A DNA stretch of 64,000 nucleotides from Phlebotomus papatasi (GCF_024763615.1 NC_077222.1:58466001-58530000), one strand, 5' to 3'. Numbered from the stretch's first letter, positions 24,401-35,413 are shown. Made by a program: numbers and translations. The notes: generated by a model not told the origin, from the sequence alone.

Positions 24401-27400
24401 TAACCAAGGCAGAGATTCCAAAGTGCCCGTAAATTTTCTCCTTTCCATCCATCTTGCAATCCATGGAGTACGAGGCCACTGTACTGTGGAACACCTCAAG
24501 AATACACAGATGGATTAACTTCCGGCAATTTCTGGAGGAAAATCACAGGAAATGTTCCTTCAAGGCTGGGTTGGATTCCACCAGGAACGACATCTCAAGA
24601 AAAACACTATTCCCTTGAATATTTAGAAGATTTTCTTCACAAATTCACTAAATACTATCTCAAGGAACTTCACTAAACGCTTTTCTCACTTTTTCCAGTA
24701 GTGAAACAACAAATTTTCGTGAAAAACAGTCAGAAGAGGTAGAGACTTGGAAATGATGGCAATCTGTCAAAAAAATTTTTGATGGAAAATAAAAAACCCA
24801 ATGTGGAGGCATTTTTCTTCAAAAATTCCTTCAAAAATATGAATTTTTCTTTAAAAAATTCTTGAAATAATTCTTGATGAAATCAGCTCCAATGTGTAGA
24901 CACCTTAAGAGTCATAGAATGAATATAAAATATTTATTTTCAAACATCTAATAAAAAGGGGTGGCAAAAGGGTTACATGCTTTGCAAAGTGTTTGGGACT
25001 TAGATGCTCTCAAAAGTACTGTCGCATCATTTACCATTTACAGATTTTCAACAAATTTGATTCATAAAATAACTCCGGCACACCTTTTAGATCAAGAAAA
25101 TTCCATGAAGTCGAAATTGGAATCCTTGTCTTTCTCACACGTTTTTCATATGTCTATCTCATTCTCTCGCACTCTTCTTCTTCTCTTAAACATCACTCCA
25201 AATTCAATTTAGCTCAAAAATCTTGGTGACCAAGACCAGAGGAAGCCTTTAAACATGTGAGAAGTTGAAAAATTGTTCGCAGAAAAAATGGGAAAATTCT
25301 GATCACAGACAAAACATCTCAGTAAATAGAAGAACTCAAGAAGATCACAAAATAGGGAATATGACGGTAAAAATAGATTAAAGTGGAGCTTGGAATCAGT
25401 GCAAAGCATTTAGTCAGAGACGAGTAAATGATATAATGGAATAAAAAAAAGAAAAAGTGAGCATAAAAACTTCATGGAAAAGTAAATCTAAATAAACAAA
25501 AAGTGAGCATATAATAATTAAAAAAAAGAGTGAACGTTAAAAAGTAAAATAAAGTGATAATGAAAAAAATTTAAAATTTAAAGTGAGCGAACGAAATCGC
25601 TATATGGACCTAATTGAGTCCGACAGCCAAAACGTAAAACAAAAGAAGAAGAAGAAGAAGAAGAAGAAACGAATTTGGTATGCGAAAGAATTAGATTAGA
25701 GAGAAATTAAATTAGAATTAAATTAAAGAGAAAGAAAGGGTTTCGAATTTCGACTTCATAAAATTTTCCTGATCTAAAAGGTGTGCTGGAGCCATAAATA
25801 ACTCAAAACAGCGGCCAAAATAGCTTAGAAGTAATATATAATTGAATTTCGGATAATAAGAAGTTATCGGTTATGAATCGGTACATAAACGATTGGAATC
25901 GGCTCAGACTTGTTAGAAACTCTAAAACCTTTCCAAATGTGCCTAAACATGATACCATTCGGTTGGGAATTACGCTCTCTAGAACCTTTTTAACCTTTGA
26001 CCTTGAAAAACCACTATTAGGACTGATTTAACGGTAATTTCGTATATTGACTAAATGTCCCAGCGTGCACACTTAGTTGAAAAAAAGCAGGAAATGACAC
26101 TGCGTGGAGAGTGTCGTTTTAAGGTTAGCAGAATTCAGCTAAACATACATATGTTTTTAGCCGAATTGAAATTGATTAGCATTTGGTGCTCGCTGGGGTC
26201 CGTCTAGGCCGCCTAGATATCCAGCGAGGACAGTTAGCTGAAAAATACAGCGTTGTCAGCAGATTCTTGCTAAATCGATCAGTAAAAAGGTTAGCAGTTC
26301 TGGAACAAAAAGTGCTAACCAAATATGAAATTGAAAATGGCACGGCCTCGCGAGTGGCGTTTTAAGGTTTGCAGAATTCAGCTGAAAATACATGTAGGGG
26401 AGACCGAGGAGGTTTGGGACAGGGGTAGTGTGGGACAAGGCGATTTTTTCATTAATTTCTGAAATAAATGGGATTTAACCACTATACTCAATCGTAAGCA
26501 ATATTAAGATGTATCTTGACTAAAAAAATGGATATCCTCAGTTTTATTATTCTAATTCTATGAACACTTTTTTAAAAATTGATAAAAATAGTATATTTTT
26601 GATTTATCAGTTTTGCTCTTTATATTTTATATCAGGGATAATCTAAACTTTTTTTTATCTCATTAGCTAGCAGTGTAATCTGGGAACATATTTTTATAAA
26701 AGTTTCAGAGATTATACGCTCTTGTTTTTTATTTAAAGGTTTTAAATACCAAAACTGCCCGCGGGGATGTTTTGGACACCTGAAAAGGGTTGAATGGAAC
26801 GTTGATTTTCGACAAGTTTGTAGGTGGCGTGCAATTTTTTATTGTCTAAATGGAGAGTAATGCCCAGTTTCTACTGGAAATCTCTCTCTTGTGCAAACTC
26901 TACCAGTTGACAATTAAACCATCAATGTCTTGTAAATCAATAATTTCTTCTCAGTGGTTATTCGATTTTTGCCCAATCCCGTTAAAAACTATTTTCTCGA
27001 AAAATTCTCGAGCAATATACTCTAAAATTCTCACAAGTTCTCGAAAAAAGGCAAGACGAGAGGTTATTCAGAGAAATAAGGAAAAACCATGTACTATGCA
27101 GTTGTCGTAAAATCAAACAGGAATCCATCAATGAGTTCAAAACTAAAAGTTGCAAGAAAATCTACTCGTGTGAAGAATTTAATGATCATGATTGCAATAC
27201 TTAGAATAAAAAAGCAAGGAAAGGTAGATAGAAAATAATAAGAAAATACTTTAGATAACTGATTGACAATAAATCACTCTACTGTACAAATTAAATTGAT
27301 ATCAATTTCTCAGTATGAAAAAAAGATTACATTTTTTTCTATTAGAAATATTTTTAATCTTGTACTTAAAATTAATTAACGTGCTCCAATAATGCAAATT

Positions 27401-29814
27401 ATGCGAGAAAAAGCGCGACCCAAACATTCCTTTTTGCGTCCCATACTGCCCCACATCGGGGAGGTTTAGGACAAAGCGTCAAGTTAAATATTTTATCTTT
27501 TCCAAGAAACTCAGTTGTTTTCCAAGTTCTATCGAGTACTTTTTATAAAGTCATTACCCATAAGTATCCTATAGACCGCATAAAATTGTAATACACTATC
27601 GTGATTTTTTGGAATACTGTCTCAAAGTCAAAACATGAAAGTGTCCCAAACCACCCCAGCCTCCCCTATTTTCAGCAAAATTGGAATCATTTAGCATTTG
27701 GGGCTCGCTGGGTTAGCTCAATTTCCAATTTAAACAAACAAATAAAAGGAAATCTGAAACTCGTAATTCTTGTCCGTAAAAAAAAACTAAATAAATATAG
27801 TTTTTATTAATGTATTTCAATCAATACTGAATTATATCAATTACATCAATTTCAATTACACCGGTTAATAAACCGGTTCAAAACCGATAATTAATTTTCA
27901 TTCGAAATTAAATTATAATACTTCTGAGGTGTATTTTGGGCGTTTTTGAATGATTTATAAGTCGGTTCAAGTCGATTTTGACGCGGAAATGAACGGGTTA
28001 TGAGCCGATAAGTAATATTTGTCCGAAATACAATTGTACTTTAGGGCAGAATCACATTGACAATAAAATGATCGCAGTAGCCTCACCGTATTTCGTTAAT
28101 TTACGCATTTTCATTGCAATTCTTACGCAAATTTTCCATTATTATTATTAATCGTGTCGAGGCATAAAATTCACACATGTCTTGCCCAATAACGGGCTAC
28201 GTCAATGGCATGCGGGGTTGCCAACATCAAGTCCCCTACCTCGCAAGAAGCAGGAGACAAAGGACAAACACACAAGTGTGGGGTAGTTTGAACCACCCCA
28301 CAGTCACAAGTGACGTCACATTCCGAGAAGCCCCATCGCCGCCTATTGTCTCTCGATCGCGCTACGCCGCCCCTCAAACGGTTGAGAGACTTCCATGTCG
28401 TCCAGTTTTGATCACCACCAGGAGGAAGGCTCTCCTTTAGTTCGACAAAATCTGGTGGAAAGACTTCCTTTCACAGATTAAATCTAGCCTCCTCCGGAGA
28501 TTTGTCAAGTGATTTCACAGAGTGGCAAAAGCTCTTGCGAGACTTCAGCCTTGCTCTTGGTTTTTTGTGACCATAGACACGATGCCTTGGTTCAGAGAGA
28601 ACCTTGGACATCCCTCTACTGGAGATGATTTTTCTCCTCACCCGTGGTAGAGCAATTCCTGCTAAGGGATAGAGTTTGTCCACTAGCGTGCCCTTTTGGC
28701 ACCCTGTTACAATACGGGTGGTGTTGTTAAGAGCAATATCTACTTGTTTGGCGTGCACAGACCTCTCCCATACTTCAGCTGCGTACTCTGCTACAGAAAA
28801 TGATAGCGCAAGAGCAGACGTACGCATCAGTTTCGGCTGAGCTCCCCACTGAGCGTTGACAATTTTCCATTACCGTATTACCTTTTCTCAAACTCGGTGG
28901 CACTAGGTGAAAATAATATAAGAAAATTGAAGAAATAAAAGGAAAATTCGCTAAACGATGAGCAAAGAAAACTGTACGAGAAATTAATCGTGCAGTTTTT
29001 TTGCTCACCGTTTGTCGCATTTTGGTTTTATTTCTTCAATTTTCTTATATTATTTGCACCTAGTGCCACCGAGATGAGATAAGGTAATACGGTAATCAGA
29101 AATTTGCGTAAGAATTGCAATGAAAATGCGTAAATTAACGCAATATGGTGAGGCTACGGCGAGAATTTTACTGTTAATGTGATTCTGCCCTAAGTCACGA
29201 GATCGGCCACTTCTGAAGGCCTGGGACTGGGGCGCTTTGCTATCCCTTTTAGATATTGATTTTTTTTAGCTAAATGTGTTAGGATGAATTTTTAGCTAAA
29301 TGTCTATTTGCTCTTTTGGGATAGGACTCTTTTCCTGGACTAGTGCCGTTGATTCACAGCTATTTGGGCTCAATGGATGTCGATGCAGATACTCACTGTA
29401 CCATTCAGCAGTACTTAAAGCTCATTCAGAAGCGTGCATCAGGTGAATTACTTACAACAGCTTCATGGATTCGACAGCAGATCATTAATCATCCTGAATA
29501 CAAGTAAGTACAGAGAACTATTACTTCTTTTGCACCTTTTTTTTTAGCTCAAAGTGAATTGGATTTCTATTGCAAAGAAGAAAATTGTGCCGCCTCATAA
29601 AAAAGCCATTCCAATATTCTGTTATCGTCCTTACAGAAAAGATTCCATTGTGAGTGAGAGGATAAATTATGACTTGCTCAAGATTTGCAAAGAGATTCAG
29701 GATGGTGAGAGGCAGTGTCCAGAGTTGCTGGGTCAAGGGAACAATTCCAAGACAAAAGATAACATTCCGCCAGCCATACAGAAACACTTGACCATTGCAA
29801 ATGCATGTACTTAA
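15410..29814 (+). CDS. Gclc: glutamate-cysteine ligase catalytic subunit
   Basis: Exons 15410-15855, 20604-21164, 21507-22053, 29325-29503 and 29637-29814 (stop TAA at 29812-29814). They total 1911 nt, 636 residues, against 637 in human GCLC. The enzyme joins glutamate to cysteine using ATP, the rate-limiting step of glutathione synthesis, in the cytosol. Family signatures: MGLLSEGSPLSWEE at the N-terminus, WGDEIEYILVKFD, WRPEYGAYMVEGTPGKPYGG, TLTRNIRMRRGEK, MDAMGFGMG followed by CCCLQLTFQA, CRWNVISASVDCRTPEERG, KSRYDSIDSYLS, HLLAQHVAHLFIRD, HFENIQSTNWQTMRFKPPPP, GWRVEFRP and LTRVILSYKLDFLIP. The C-terminal exon reads SIVSERINYDLL...CPELLG and ends with a short variable tail. Every junction keeps the frame (phases 2, 2, 0, 2). 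Transcription is divergent from PGAM5, and an ARE match lies upstream. Confidence 0.97.
16258..16496. mobile_element. MITE 'ATGGC..GGCACACCTTTT' family, copy 2 (239 bp)
   Basis: Ends atggctccggcacacctttt and the near-complement aaaagttgtgccggagccat, followed inward by agatcaggaaaatttcataa / catggaattttcccgatcta. The interior carries a tctttctcacacg block shared with the 25071-25795 copy, which allows insertions in that copy to be seen. Confidence 0.75.
16660..16925. repeat. decayed element ending 'cgtccttaaaggg'
   Basis: The right end reads gggtcaccgatgacccaatc followed by gtccttaaagggttaa. It corresponds in reverse complement to the left ends at 41610 (ccctttaaggacgattggaa) and 49506 (cccttaaggacgatcgggtc). 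The left boundary is uncertain. Confidence 0.4.
17424..18045. repeat. 15-bp minisatellite, about 40 units
   Basis: Tandem variants of ggcgttcgggatttt with frequent substitutions (ggctttcgagatttt, ggcattcgggattta). Because the unit is 15 bases and mostly stop-free, overlapping frames stay open and translate to a degenerate pentapeptide (F-G-V-R-D type). That is a consequence of unit length, not evidence of a gene. The right edge runs into gaccgggacc...ggtgccggcc, a motif also at the end of the related element near 41560. Confidence 0.85.
18990..19090. repeat. terminal fragment of the 'ccctttaagga' element
   Basis: ccctttaaggaagattggaa followed by caccggtgtcctatagagaa and aattatttttcctgaatt matches the start of the elements at 41610 and 49503. 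Only about 100 bp is recognisable. Confidence 0.55.
19103..19318. mobile_element. MITE-like hairpin with 'ggggcaattt' type ends
   Basis: The left arm aagatagggtaattcggaat and catctcaattttgg pair with the right arm ccaattagacatg and attccaaattgccccatctt. It is related to 5744-5970. Confidence 0.5.
19319..19500. mobile_element. MITE-like element, 'gcttcagac' family
   Basis: The left end ggcttcagactggaggttta and right end taagtcttaggtctgaagcc pair, with weaker internal pairing. Related copies are near 190-386 and at 40378-41098; the latter carries an inserted element. Confidence 0.5.
19632..19904. mobile_element. MITE-like hairpin (about 270 bp)
   Basis: atgaagcatatcgacggctc and cattccatactatgct at the left pair with agcataatatggaatag and aagcttcgatatgctttat at the right. 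Non-coding. Confidence 0.6.
22488..24909. mobile_element. foldback element with about 745-bp near-identical inverted arms
   Basis: The outer ends are complementary: ggtgtctacacatt at 22488 and aatgtgtagacacc ending near 24906. The core arms 22772-23516 and 23976-24720 are reverse complements with only scattered one-base differences by eye, centred near 23746 and separated by about 460 bp. The regions between arm and outer end are more diverged and built from tcaagaa/ttcttga repeats. Mirror-image 94- and 97-codon open frames in both arms are a by-product of this identity. The same ggtgtctacacatt end is shared by short hairpins at 37349-37562 and 63479-63610, so a DNA-transposon origin is likely. 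Confidence 0.85.
25071..25795. mobile_element. MITE 'GGCACACCTTTT' family, copy 3, interrupted
   Basis: Left end actccggcacaccttttaga and right end tctaaaaggtgtgctggagc match copies 12689-12895 and 16258-16496. Compared with the 239 bp copy, about 460 bp of extra sequence sits in the middle (about 25213-25675). The right part of that insert shares ctatatggacct...gagtc..acagcc with the SINE at 11350-11662. Confidence 0.7.
25213..25675 (+). mobile_element. SINE-like insertion, relative of the element at 11350-11662
   Basis: The 3' part agtgagcgaacgaaatcgct then atatggacctaattgagtcc and gacagcc, followed by an A/GAA-rich tail (agaagaagaagaag), matches the tail of the tRNA-derived SINE in PGAM5 intron 3. 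I cannot recognise a clean A or B box at its 5' end, so it is either a decayed or differently headed copy. Confidence 0.5.
26060..27720. repeat. partly duplicated unit split by an inserted element
   Basis: The segment 'aaggttagcagaattcagct...agcatttggtgctcgctggg' (about 26122-26200) recurs as 'aaggtttgcagaattcagct' (about 26363-26383), interrupted by the element 26397-27666, and then continues 'tttagcatttggggctcgct' near 27690. The uninterrupted first copy shows what the second looked like before insertion. Confidence 0.6.
26397..27666. mobile_element. 1.27 kb TA-flanked element with GGGGA..CCCC ends
   Basis: The left end ggggagaccgaggaggtttg (then ggaca) is complementary to the right end tgtcccaaaccaccccagcc (then tcccc), flanked by TA on both sides (26395-26396 and 27667-27668). 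The interior is AT-rich with no recognisable transposase. Short blocks inside (gtgggacaaggcg, ccgcggggatg, cgtcccatactgccccac) suggest it may hold further related ends. Confidence 0.65.
28044..29190. mobile_element. palindromic MITE 'GGGCAGAATCACATTGACA', copy 1, interrupted
   Basis: The left end gggcagaatcacattgacaa is complementary to the right end ttaatgtgattctgccc, each flanked by TA. The sub-terminal arms (tttcgttaatttacgcattt / aaatgcgtaaattaacgcaa and gaaaataatataagaaaatt / aattttcttatattatttgc) make a long hairpin. It is interrupted at 28142-28860 by a retrotransposon fragment. A second copy lies at 37870-38487. Confidence 0.8.
28142..28860 (-). mobile_element. 5'-truncated non-LTR retrotransposon, reverse-transcriptase C-terminal part (broken)
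   Basis: The minus-strand frame 28827-28471 reads ALALSFSVAEYAAEVW..., ...HAKQVDIALNNTTRIVTG, KLYPLAGIALPRVRRKI and RLKSRKSF. After a frameshift, 28377-28171 gives RWGFSECDVTCDCG with a C-x-C...H...C pattern and ends ATPHAIDVARYWA. These match the region after the RT core in jockey/CR1-like elements. A (TAA)n-like tail lies at the left end (attattattaat on plus). The fragment is flanked by the 12-bp direct repeat aattttccatta (28130-28141 and 28861-28872), inside the host MITE. It is defective: truncated and frameshifted. Confidence 0.85.
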
Positions 29815-32689
29815 TGGTGAACAACAAAACAAAAAAAAATTAATGTACTTGTGGGGTAAAATAGTCTGACTTATGCTGTTGTATTGATTTCATCATCCAT
29901 TTCCCGTGGTATACAACGGAATGAAAGTATAACTCGAAGTTTTTGTTTAATTGCCTTCTCTCATTTCGATTTTTTCCTCCTTTTTTTCTCTTTCCATCGC
30001 GAGAAGTAACTGACTTGACGCACACACTCATTCACACAATTTTTGTATCTCCTGAATTGAGAATTACCTGTGTTTTGTTTTTTTTTTGTCGTGAAGTGAA
30101 AGAGAATTATTAAAAAAAAAACCAATGTGATACGGGTAATTGTTAATTTTTATAAACAGTCTCAAATCATTTTTAAGCATGCCTATAAATCATTCAGTTT
30201 CTAAAACATTGCAAATCTGCATTTAATAATGTGAATGTCGTTCCACTGAAAAACCTTCATCATTCCTTTGCGAGAGAAGAGTTTTTTTTCTATATCCATG
30301 AGATTTCGTGGTTTTTCAGTGCAATTCTCTGCAGTGACTGCACGGGAAATTTACATTTTTAATCATTAATTGTTTTTTTTTTGTTGATCTTTTTATTCAA
30401 AAGTAGAATGCATGATAGGTTTTTTTTTGGCAAAAGGGTTTTTACATTTTTCATGTAATACAAGTCTTTATTAGGGATTTGAAATCCGATAGTTGAAAAA
30501 AAAAAGAATTATAAAAAGAAAATTTTAAAAGAAATTACATTAAAGAAAAATGTAGAGAGACACAAATAAAAAAAATGTAATAATTTGTTAATAAAAATAC
30601 CCATTTTTGAAAAAAAAACACAAGAATTTTATTTAATATTTTATTCCTAAATATTCTCCATAAAATCGTAGAAAATTTATATATTTCACAATTTTCGTCT
30701 AAATACAATATTTTAAATAGAATAGTGAAGCTAATTCGGTCTAAATATAATTTTAATTAATTTGATGTGAAAGTTTACTTTAAGGCCTGAATCCAATTTG
30801 GCAATGCGATTCGACTTGAGCAATTCTTTTTTTTAGTTGTGCAAATGGTTAATTAATTATGCTTATCAAAGCTTCTAACAAAATACTCTTGTTTTGTTTT
30901 TAATAAAATAGTCTTTTTTGAGATCTTAATTTTTTCAGTCGTATCGTGATGCTTAATTGAATTATGCCCTAATTCACATGCCTTATATTCTACACTGGAA
31001 TCTCTATCATATGTATGGAGAGGAAAAATCCTATAAGATATTCACTTGGATGAGATATAATTTTGAGTTTCTTTTGAGAAATACATTAATTGATTTTCAG
31101 TCGAGAAATATACAATTTTATTATTTTTCTTCTTATCAGTTTAATAATCAATTTAGCGATCTTTTAGTGGGGAAAAAAGTAAATTCGTGCTTTTATCATT
31201 GCCGCTATACAGAAGAAAGCTCGTAATATAGTCTGTTTGGAAGAAATTTAAATTAAATAACTTAAAGAAATAATGAATGGAATAAAACACATAAAGAACA
31301 AGTCAATGAAATTGGAACAATTGACTTAAAAATTTTGTGAGTTGTAATGCTTAATAAATCTTTGCGAGAGTTTCACGAACTTATGATGTTTTGAAAATAG
31401 ATTTGGGTTTCTTTCCGGCTTGAGTGACACTTTTTTATCTGCCAAAAGGGCATCGTCGTTATCTTTATATTGACCTCATAGAATACCCCCGAGGGTCTGG
31501 CTATTTTTTCGGGACTACGGTATGTGATTCCGGGCTTCTCGACAGAGTAGAAGAGCTTAATTCAGAACTTGCTCCAAATGGGATTTTTTTATTAAAATGC
31601 TTCTATGGGAAACAAATTAATCCAAATGGAGACAAGGGAAAGTTTCTAATTGGAGACAAACAGTGTAAGAGAAACCGCGACGAAAGGCTTCAAAAATCTT
31701 GTTGAGTTTCTCCTGAGCGCAAGATTTGTTCTTATTCCTGGTCTTTTCTCCTTTCCCATCTAAAACAATAAGGAAATCTTTCCAAAAAAATCATATTTCC
31801 GGGGTTTCCTATTGAAGCATTTGCAGACACTTCAGAAAACCCCTTTTTTGTTCACGAAATAGGTAATTATTTCATTTGAAAACTTCACGTACCGTTAACA
31901 ATAAAGATTAGCACTTACTTTAACTAAAATTAACCAGAAATGTGACATTAAATGTTAAACAAAACGAATAAACAACAGTCACCTCATTGTGTTTTTCATT
32001 GGAAAACATGGTCGATCTATGAAAAATTCAATGTTGAAAAGGTACACTTTTAATTTTTCTGAGTGAGAAATTAACAAATTAAAATTTGTAAATATGAATG
32101 GATTTTTGCTTTATTTGAAGCAAAATTAACTAAATAATGAAACTGTGGTATAGAAAATTAATAAATTTAATAATTTAGTACTGTATTTATCGTGAAAACA
32201 ATGATGTTTCCATTTGGCGTAGAAAAAAATTTCCATTTGGAGCAGGTTTTGAATTAGCTTAATTTACCCTAGGTCCTGACACAAGTTATTAAAATGTCAA
32301 TGTGTGTTCCTTTCACCCTATAATTATTGTATTCATTTCTCCCGCCAATACAATAAAGTAGAAATTAGACATTGTTTTTTAGAAGTAGGTGGGTCGGTCG
32401 TTCTCTACATACTCACTGTGGTAATGTTTATTATTTTCAAACCATGACGGGTTTTCCGGACGTAAAAAAAATAATTTTAAGTTTTGATTGTTGTAAATTA
32501 AATTCTATACTGATCGAATTACAACAGAGCTTTCGAAATTATGTGCCGCATTGTAAGAGGGGCAAAATTAAACCAAGTTCAAACTCAGCTTTCTTTAAGG
32601 ATCTATCCACCTTGTGCAGGGTCTATTGCCCTACGAACTCTAGCTGGGTTAATTTTCTCCATTTTCACGTGTTTCCATTCGGCCAACAA

Positions 32690-32894
32690 GTAGGGCACCT
32701 TTGAATTAGAGTAACTTTAAAATAGTTTTTTTCTTATTTTTAAATGGACCTTGACTTTACCATGATAAATGTAACTCAACAAATTAATTTTTAAGCTAAA
32801 TTACATTATGATAAGTTCTAAAATATTTTTTAAAAATAGGAGAAAGAAGCACAATTTCGAAGGTACCACAATTCAAAGGTGCTCCACTTTCCCC
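32690..32894. mobile_element. MITE-like, 'tagggcacctttgaa' / 'ttcaaaggtgctccactt'
   Basis: The left arm agggcacctttgaattagag is complementary to the right part ccacaattcaaaggtgctcc, ending ccactttcccc followed by TA. The interior resembles 6085-6286 (gctaaattacattatgata). The left terminus is degenerate. Confidence 0.5.
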
Positions 32895-33150
32895 TACACT
32901 GAGAAAAAAGGGGTACGATTAACTTTTTTTCCTCGTAACTTTAACACTTTTTAGGTGTAAAAATATATCAACATTTTTTAATGTTAATTTTACACCTTTT
33001 TAAGTGTAAAATTAATATGAAAAAGGGTAACTTTAACCCATAATACACCTAAAAAGCATAATATTAACGCCGATTTCGGATCAATAATGCAGGGTAAAAT
33101 TAACATTTCCGGAATGTTATTTTAACTTTTTCGGATTTCTCTCAGTGTAT
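32895..33150. mobile_element. MITE with TACACTGAGA termini
   Basis: It starts tacactgagaaaaaaggggt and ends cggatttctctcagtgta. The interior is rich in gtaactttaac / gttaaaattac-like blocks that fold on each other. It abuts the preceding element. Confidence 0.55.
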
Positions 33151-35413
33151 CAGCAACCCGTGTTTTTTTTTATCTCAAGAATTATCTTTTATTATGCTTG
33201 TTCCTGTTGCTCGTTGTCCCTACCTCTGTCACATATAAATTCTGATAAAATTGTGGTATTTTTGGTAAATTTAGAAAAATATAAAATGCAACAAACAAAT
33301 TGGCTAAAAATTCGGGTTTTCTTCCACTTTCTGATGTGATCTGTGGTGTTAAGGCGACGGCAGACGCAATTAAGCATAGAACAATGCATTTAAGTTGGAT
33401 TTTATTATTCCGAGAAACGGATAAATAAAATTTAATAAGAAAAAAACGATATCGTTTTTTGTTTAAAACGTGCAGACTATTTTAAATTTATTTTAACACT
33501 TATGGACTGTTAGGTCACAAAGCCAGTGGCCCAAACTCATTTTTATGACTGTTTCAAAAATTCAAAAAATTGTTTTAATGTTTAATCTTAAGTTGTGGGT
33601 TTTTTCATTTATTTTAATAACGAATTTTATTTTTTTTTACGAACTATTAAAAGGTTGAAGGTTAAACCGGTTTAATGTGGTCGCGAACTAAAAATAATCA
33701 AGATTACGACATACGATTATTCTATTCGATTAAACAATTTTGTCCTAAGTAAGGTCTGCCTTGAAGTTGGCATCTCTTTAAAAAAGCTTGCATAGCTTTT
33801 TTTGGGTAATTCTACTTCGCTTATGTACAGCAATTTCTCACACGAATATTTCGAGTGATTAAGTCTTTCGGTCATTACCCGAATCTCCGTAGTCGTACTT
33901 GTAAAAGCATAAGTACAATCACAAAAAAGCTAATTCCTGATTTAGCCGAAATTCCAGAAAACCTTAACCGAAAAGGGTTTTGAACCAGAGAGCAAAAGCT
34001 CGCAATTGTCTGTAAATCATTTCCGACTCTTGTCGAAAACTACAAGCTAGTAATCAATCGTAGTCGTTTTTTACCATTAAACTTCTTACAGCAAGATAAA
34101 CCTGACTGGAACATTTCGAATTTTTAATGTCTTTGGAAGACATATATTTTTGCCGCGTTAAAGTCTTTATGATGAACAATGTTTTTTTTACGGTTTAAGC
34201 GCCTGTAGCGGTAATCGCGTGAACTTCCCTTGTTCAGTAAAGATATAGAGCATGAATTTAACTTTCCCTCTCTTACTCAGTAATGACAATCGGTCTGCAA
34301 AGTGCAAACACATAAGTTATAGTCTTATAAATTTTTATACTGACGTTTTTAGTTTATTGCTTGAGAATCAACAATGTATTTCCCATGAAACTCACTTAGA
34401 AAAATACATGATATTCAAGATATTATATTTTTATGAAAGATATAAAAAAAACAATAGTTGCAATTGAATATACTTGCTTGTGGTGTATTGTTTACTAAAC
34501 ATAATGATCGTAAATCTTTACTTGACGCCCATAACATGGTAGAAATCTTACGGGTCTCCACTTCTGCAATTTAACATTCAAGATTAGGCTCTCAATTTGA
34601 CGAAAAATACTTTGAGTCATCTGAGAGAGATTCAAGAATTTTATGCATTGCTTTGAAATAAGCACCTGTTAAATCTTTATTTGAAAGTACCGCATAGTTC
34701 AATCATGTGTTTGACATAATTGATTATAAATTCGTGGCATATTTGTTAAGGTCGCATCAAATGATAGGGAAAGTGGATTGAGCCTATCTTAGAGCAAAAG
34801 TCAGCACCCAGACTCGTGGCAGTTATACTAGCTGACAAATATTTCCCTCGATAGAATTCTAGAAACGTGAGTGTGATACTGAGTGTGCCATTTTATTTGC
34901 ACAATCCAATAAATTATCTATCACAACTTCTCCGACAGAGAGAGAGAGGTCAATTAACCAATTATGTGCTCTTGTAATCTTTAATGCGTATTGCGCAATA
35001 CTCACGGATCTCATTAAAAAAAAAATCACTGGAATTCCATGAATCTCTCTCTTGATGCCTTTTATCATTACAGAAATATTTTAATATTTGAAAAATAAAC
35101 AAGAACAATCACTGGAATGCAAAAAATGCCATGCAATCAGAGAAGAAAGGTTCTTTTTTTGACATGTAAGTTAGAAAAAGATATGATTAATTATTCTTAT
35201 GATAGTTATAGAAGTCACACAAGAAACCTCTCTTGCACATTCACTTATTATAGCAAAAAGGATTATCATAAAAATGTGATGATTATCTTAATTTGCAATC
35301 TTTGGCTTTCGTTCTCTCATGAATATCTTTATCAGGAGGCAGCGATTAATTGTATTAAGCCGTTTGGGCACACCATTCCTCGCAATGTAAAAGTAGCCAT
35401 GAGAAAACTTATA

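Larger units (their letters stand above)
22054..29324 (+). other. 7.3 kb third intron of GCLC, nested mobile elements
   Basis: Donor AAG|GTGAGT, acceptor GGGATAG|GACTCT, phase 0. In order it holds a foldback structure (22488-24909), a MITE with an inserted SINE-like body (25071-25795), a partly duplicated unit split by a 1.27 kb element (26060-27720), and a palindromic MITE split by a non-LTR retrotransposon fragment (28044-29190). No GCLC exon appears missing, because the protein is full length without one. Confidence 0.75.
29815..35413. other. intergenic between convergent GCLC and KLHL genes
   Basis: About 5.6 kb between two stop codons facing each other. GCLC 3'UTR sequence occupies the left part; candidate AATAAA signals occur near 30565 and 30592 (acaaataaaaaaaatg, ttaataaaaatac). 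Further right are repeats: a TA/GGGG-type element near 32690-32894 and a 'tacactgaga...tctcagtgta' element at 32895-33150. No coding gene recognised; the open frames here lack any motif I know. Confidence 0.6.

Noticed and set aside
22974..24518. Mirror-image 94- and 97-codon open frames on opposite strands in the foldback arms
   Set aside because: They are identical only because the arms are inverted copies. They lack any motif, and other frames of the same stretch are also open.
28311..28320. CRE-like palindrome gtgacgtcac as a regulatory site
   Set aside because: It lies within the reverse-transcriptase fragment of a retrotransposon, so it is best explained as part of its old coding sequence.
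31424..31705. 93-codon open frame in the GCLC-KLHL intergenic region
   Set aside because: No family resemblance, no splice context, and it is surrounded by decayed repeats.
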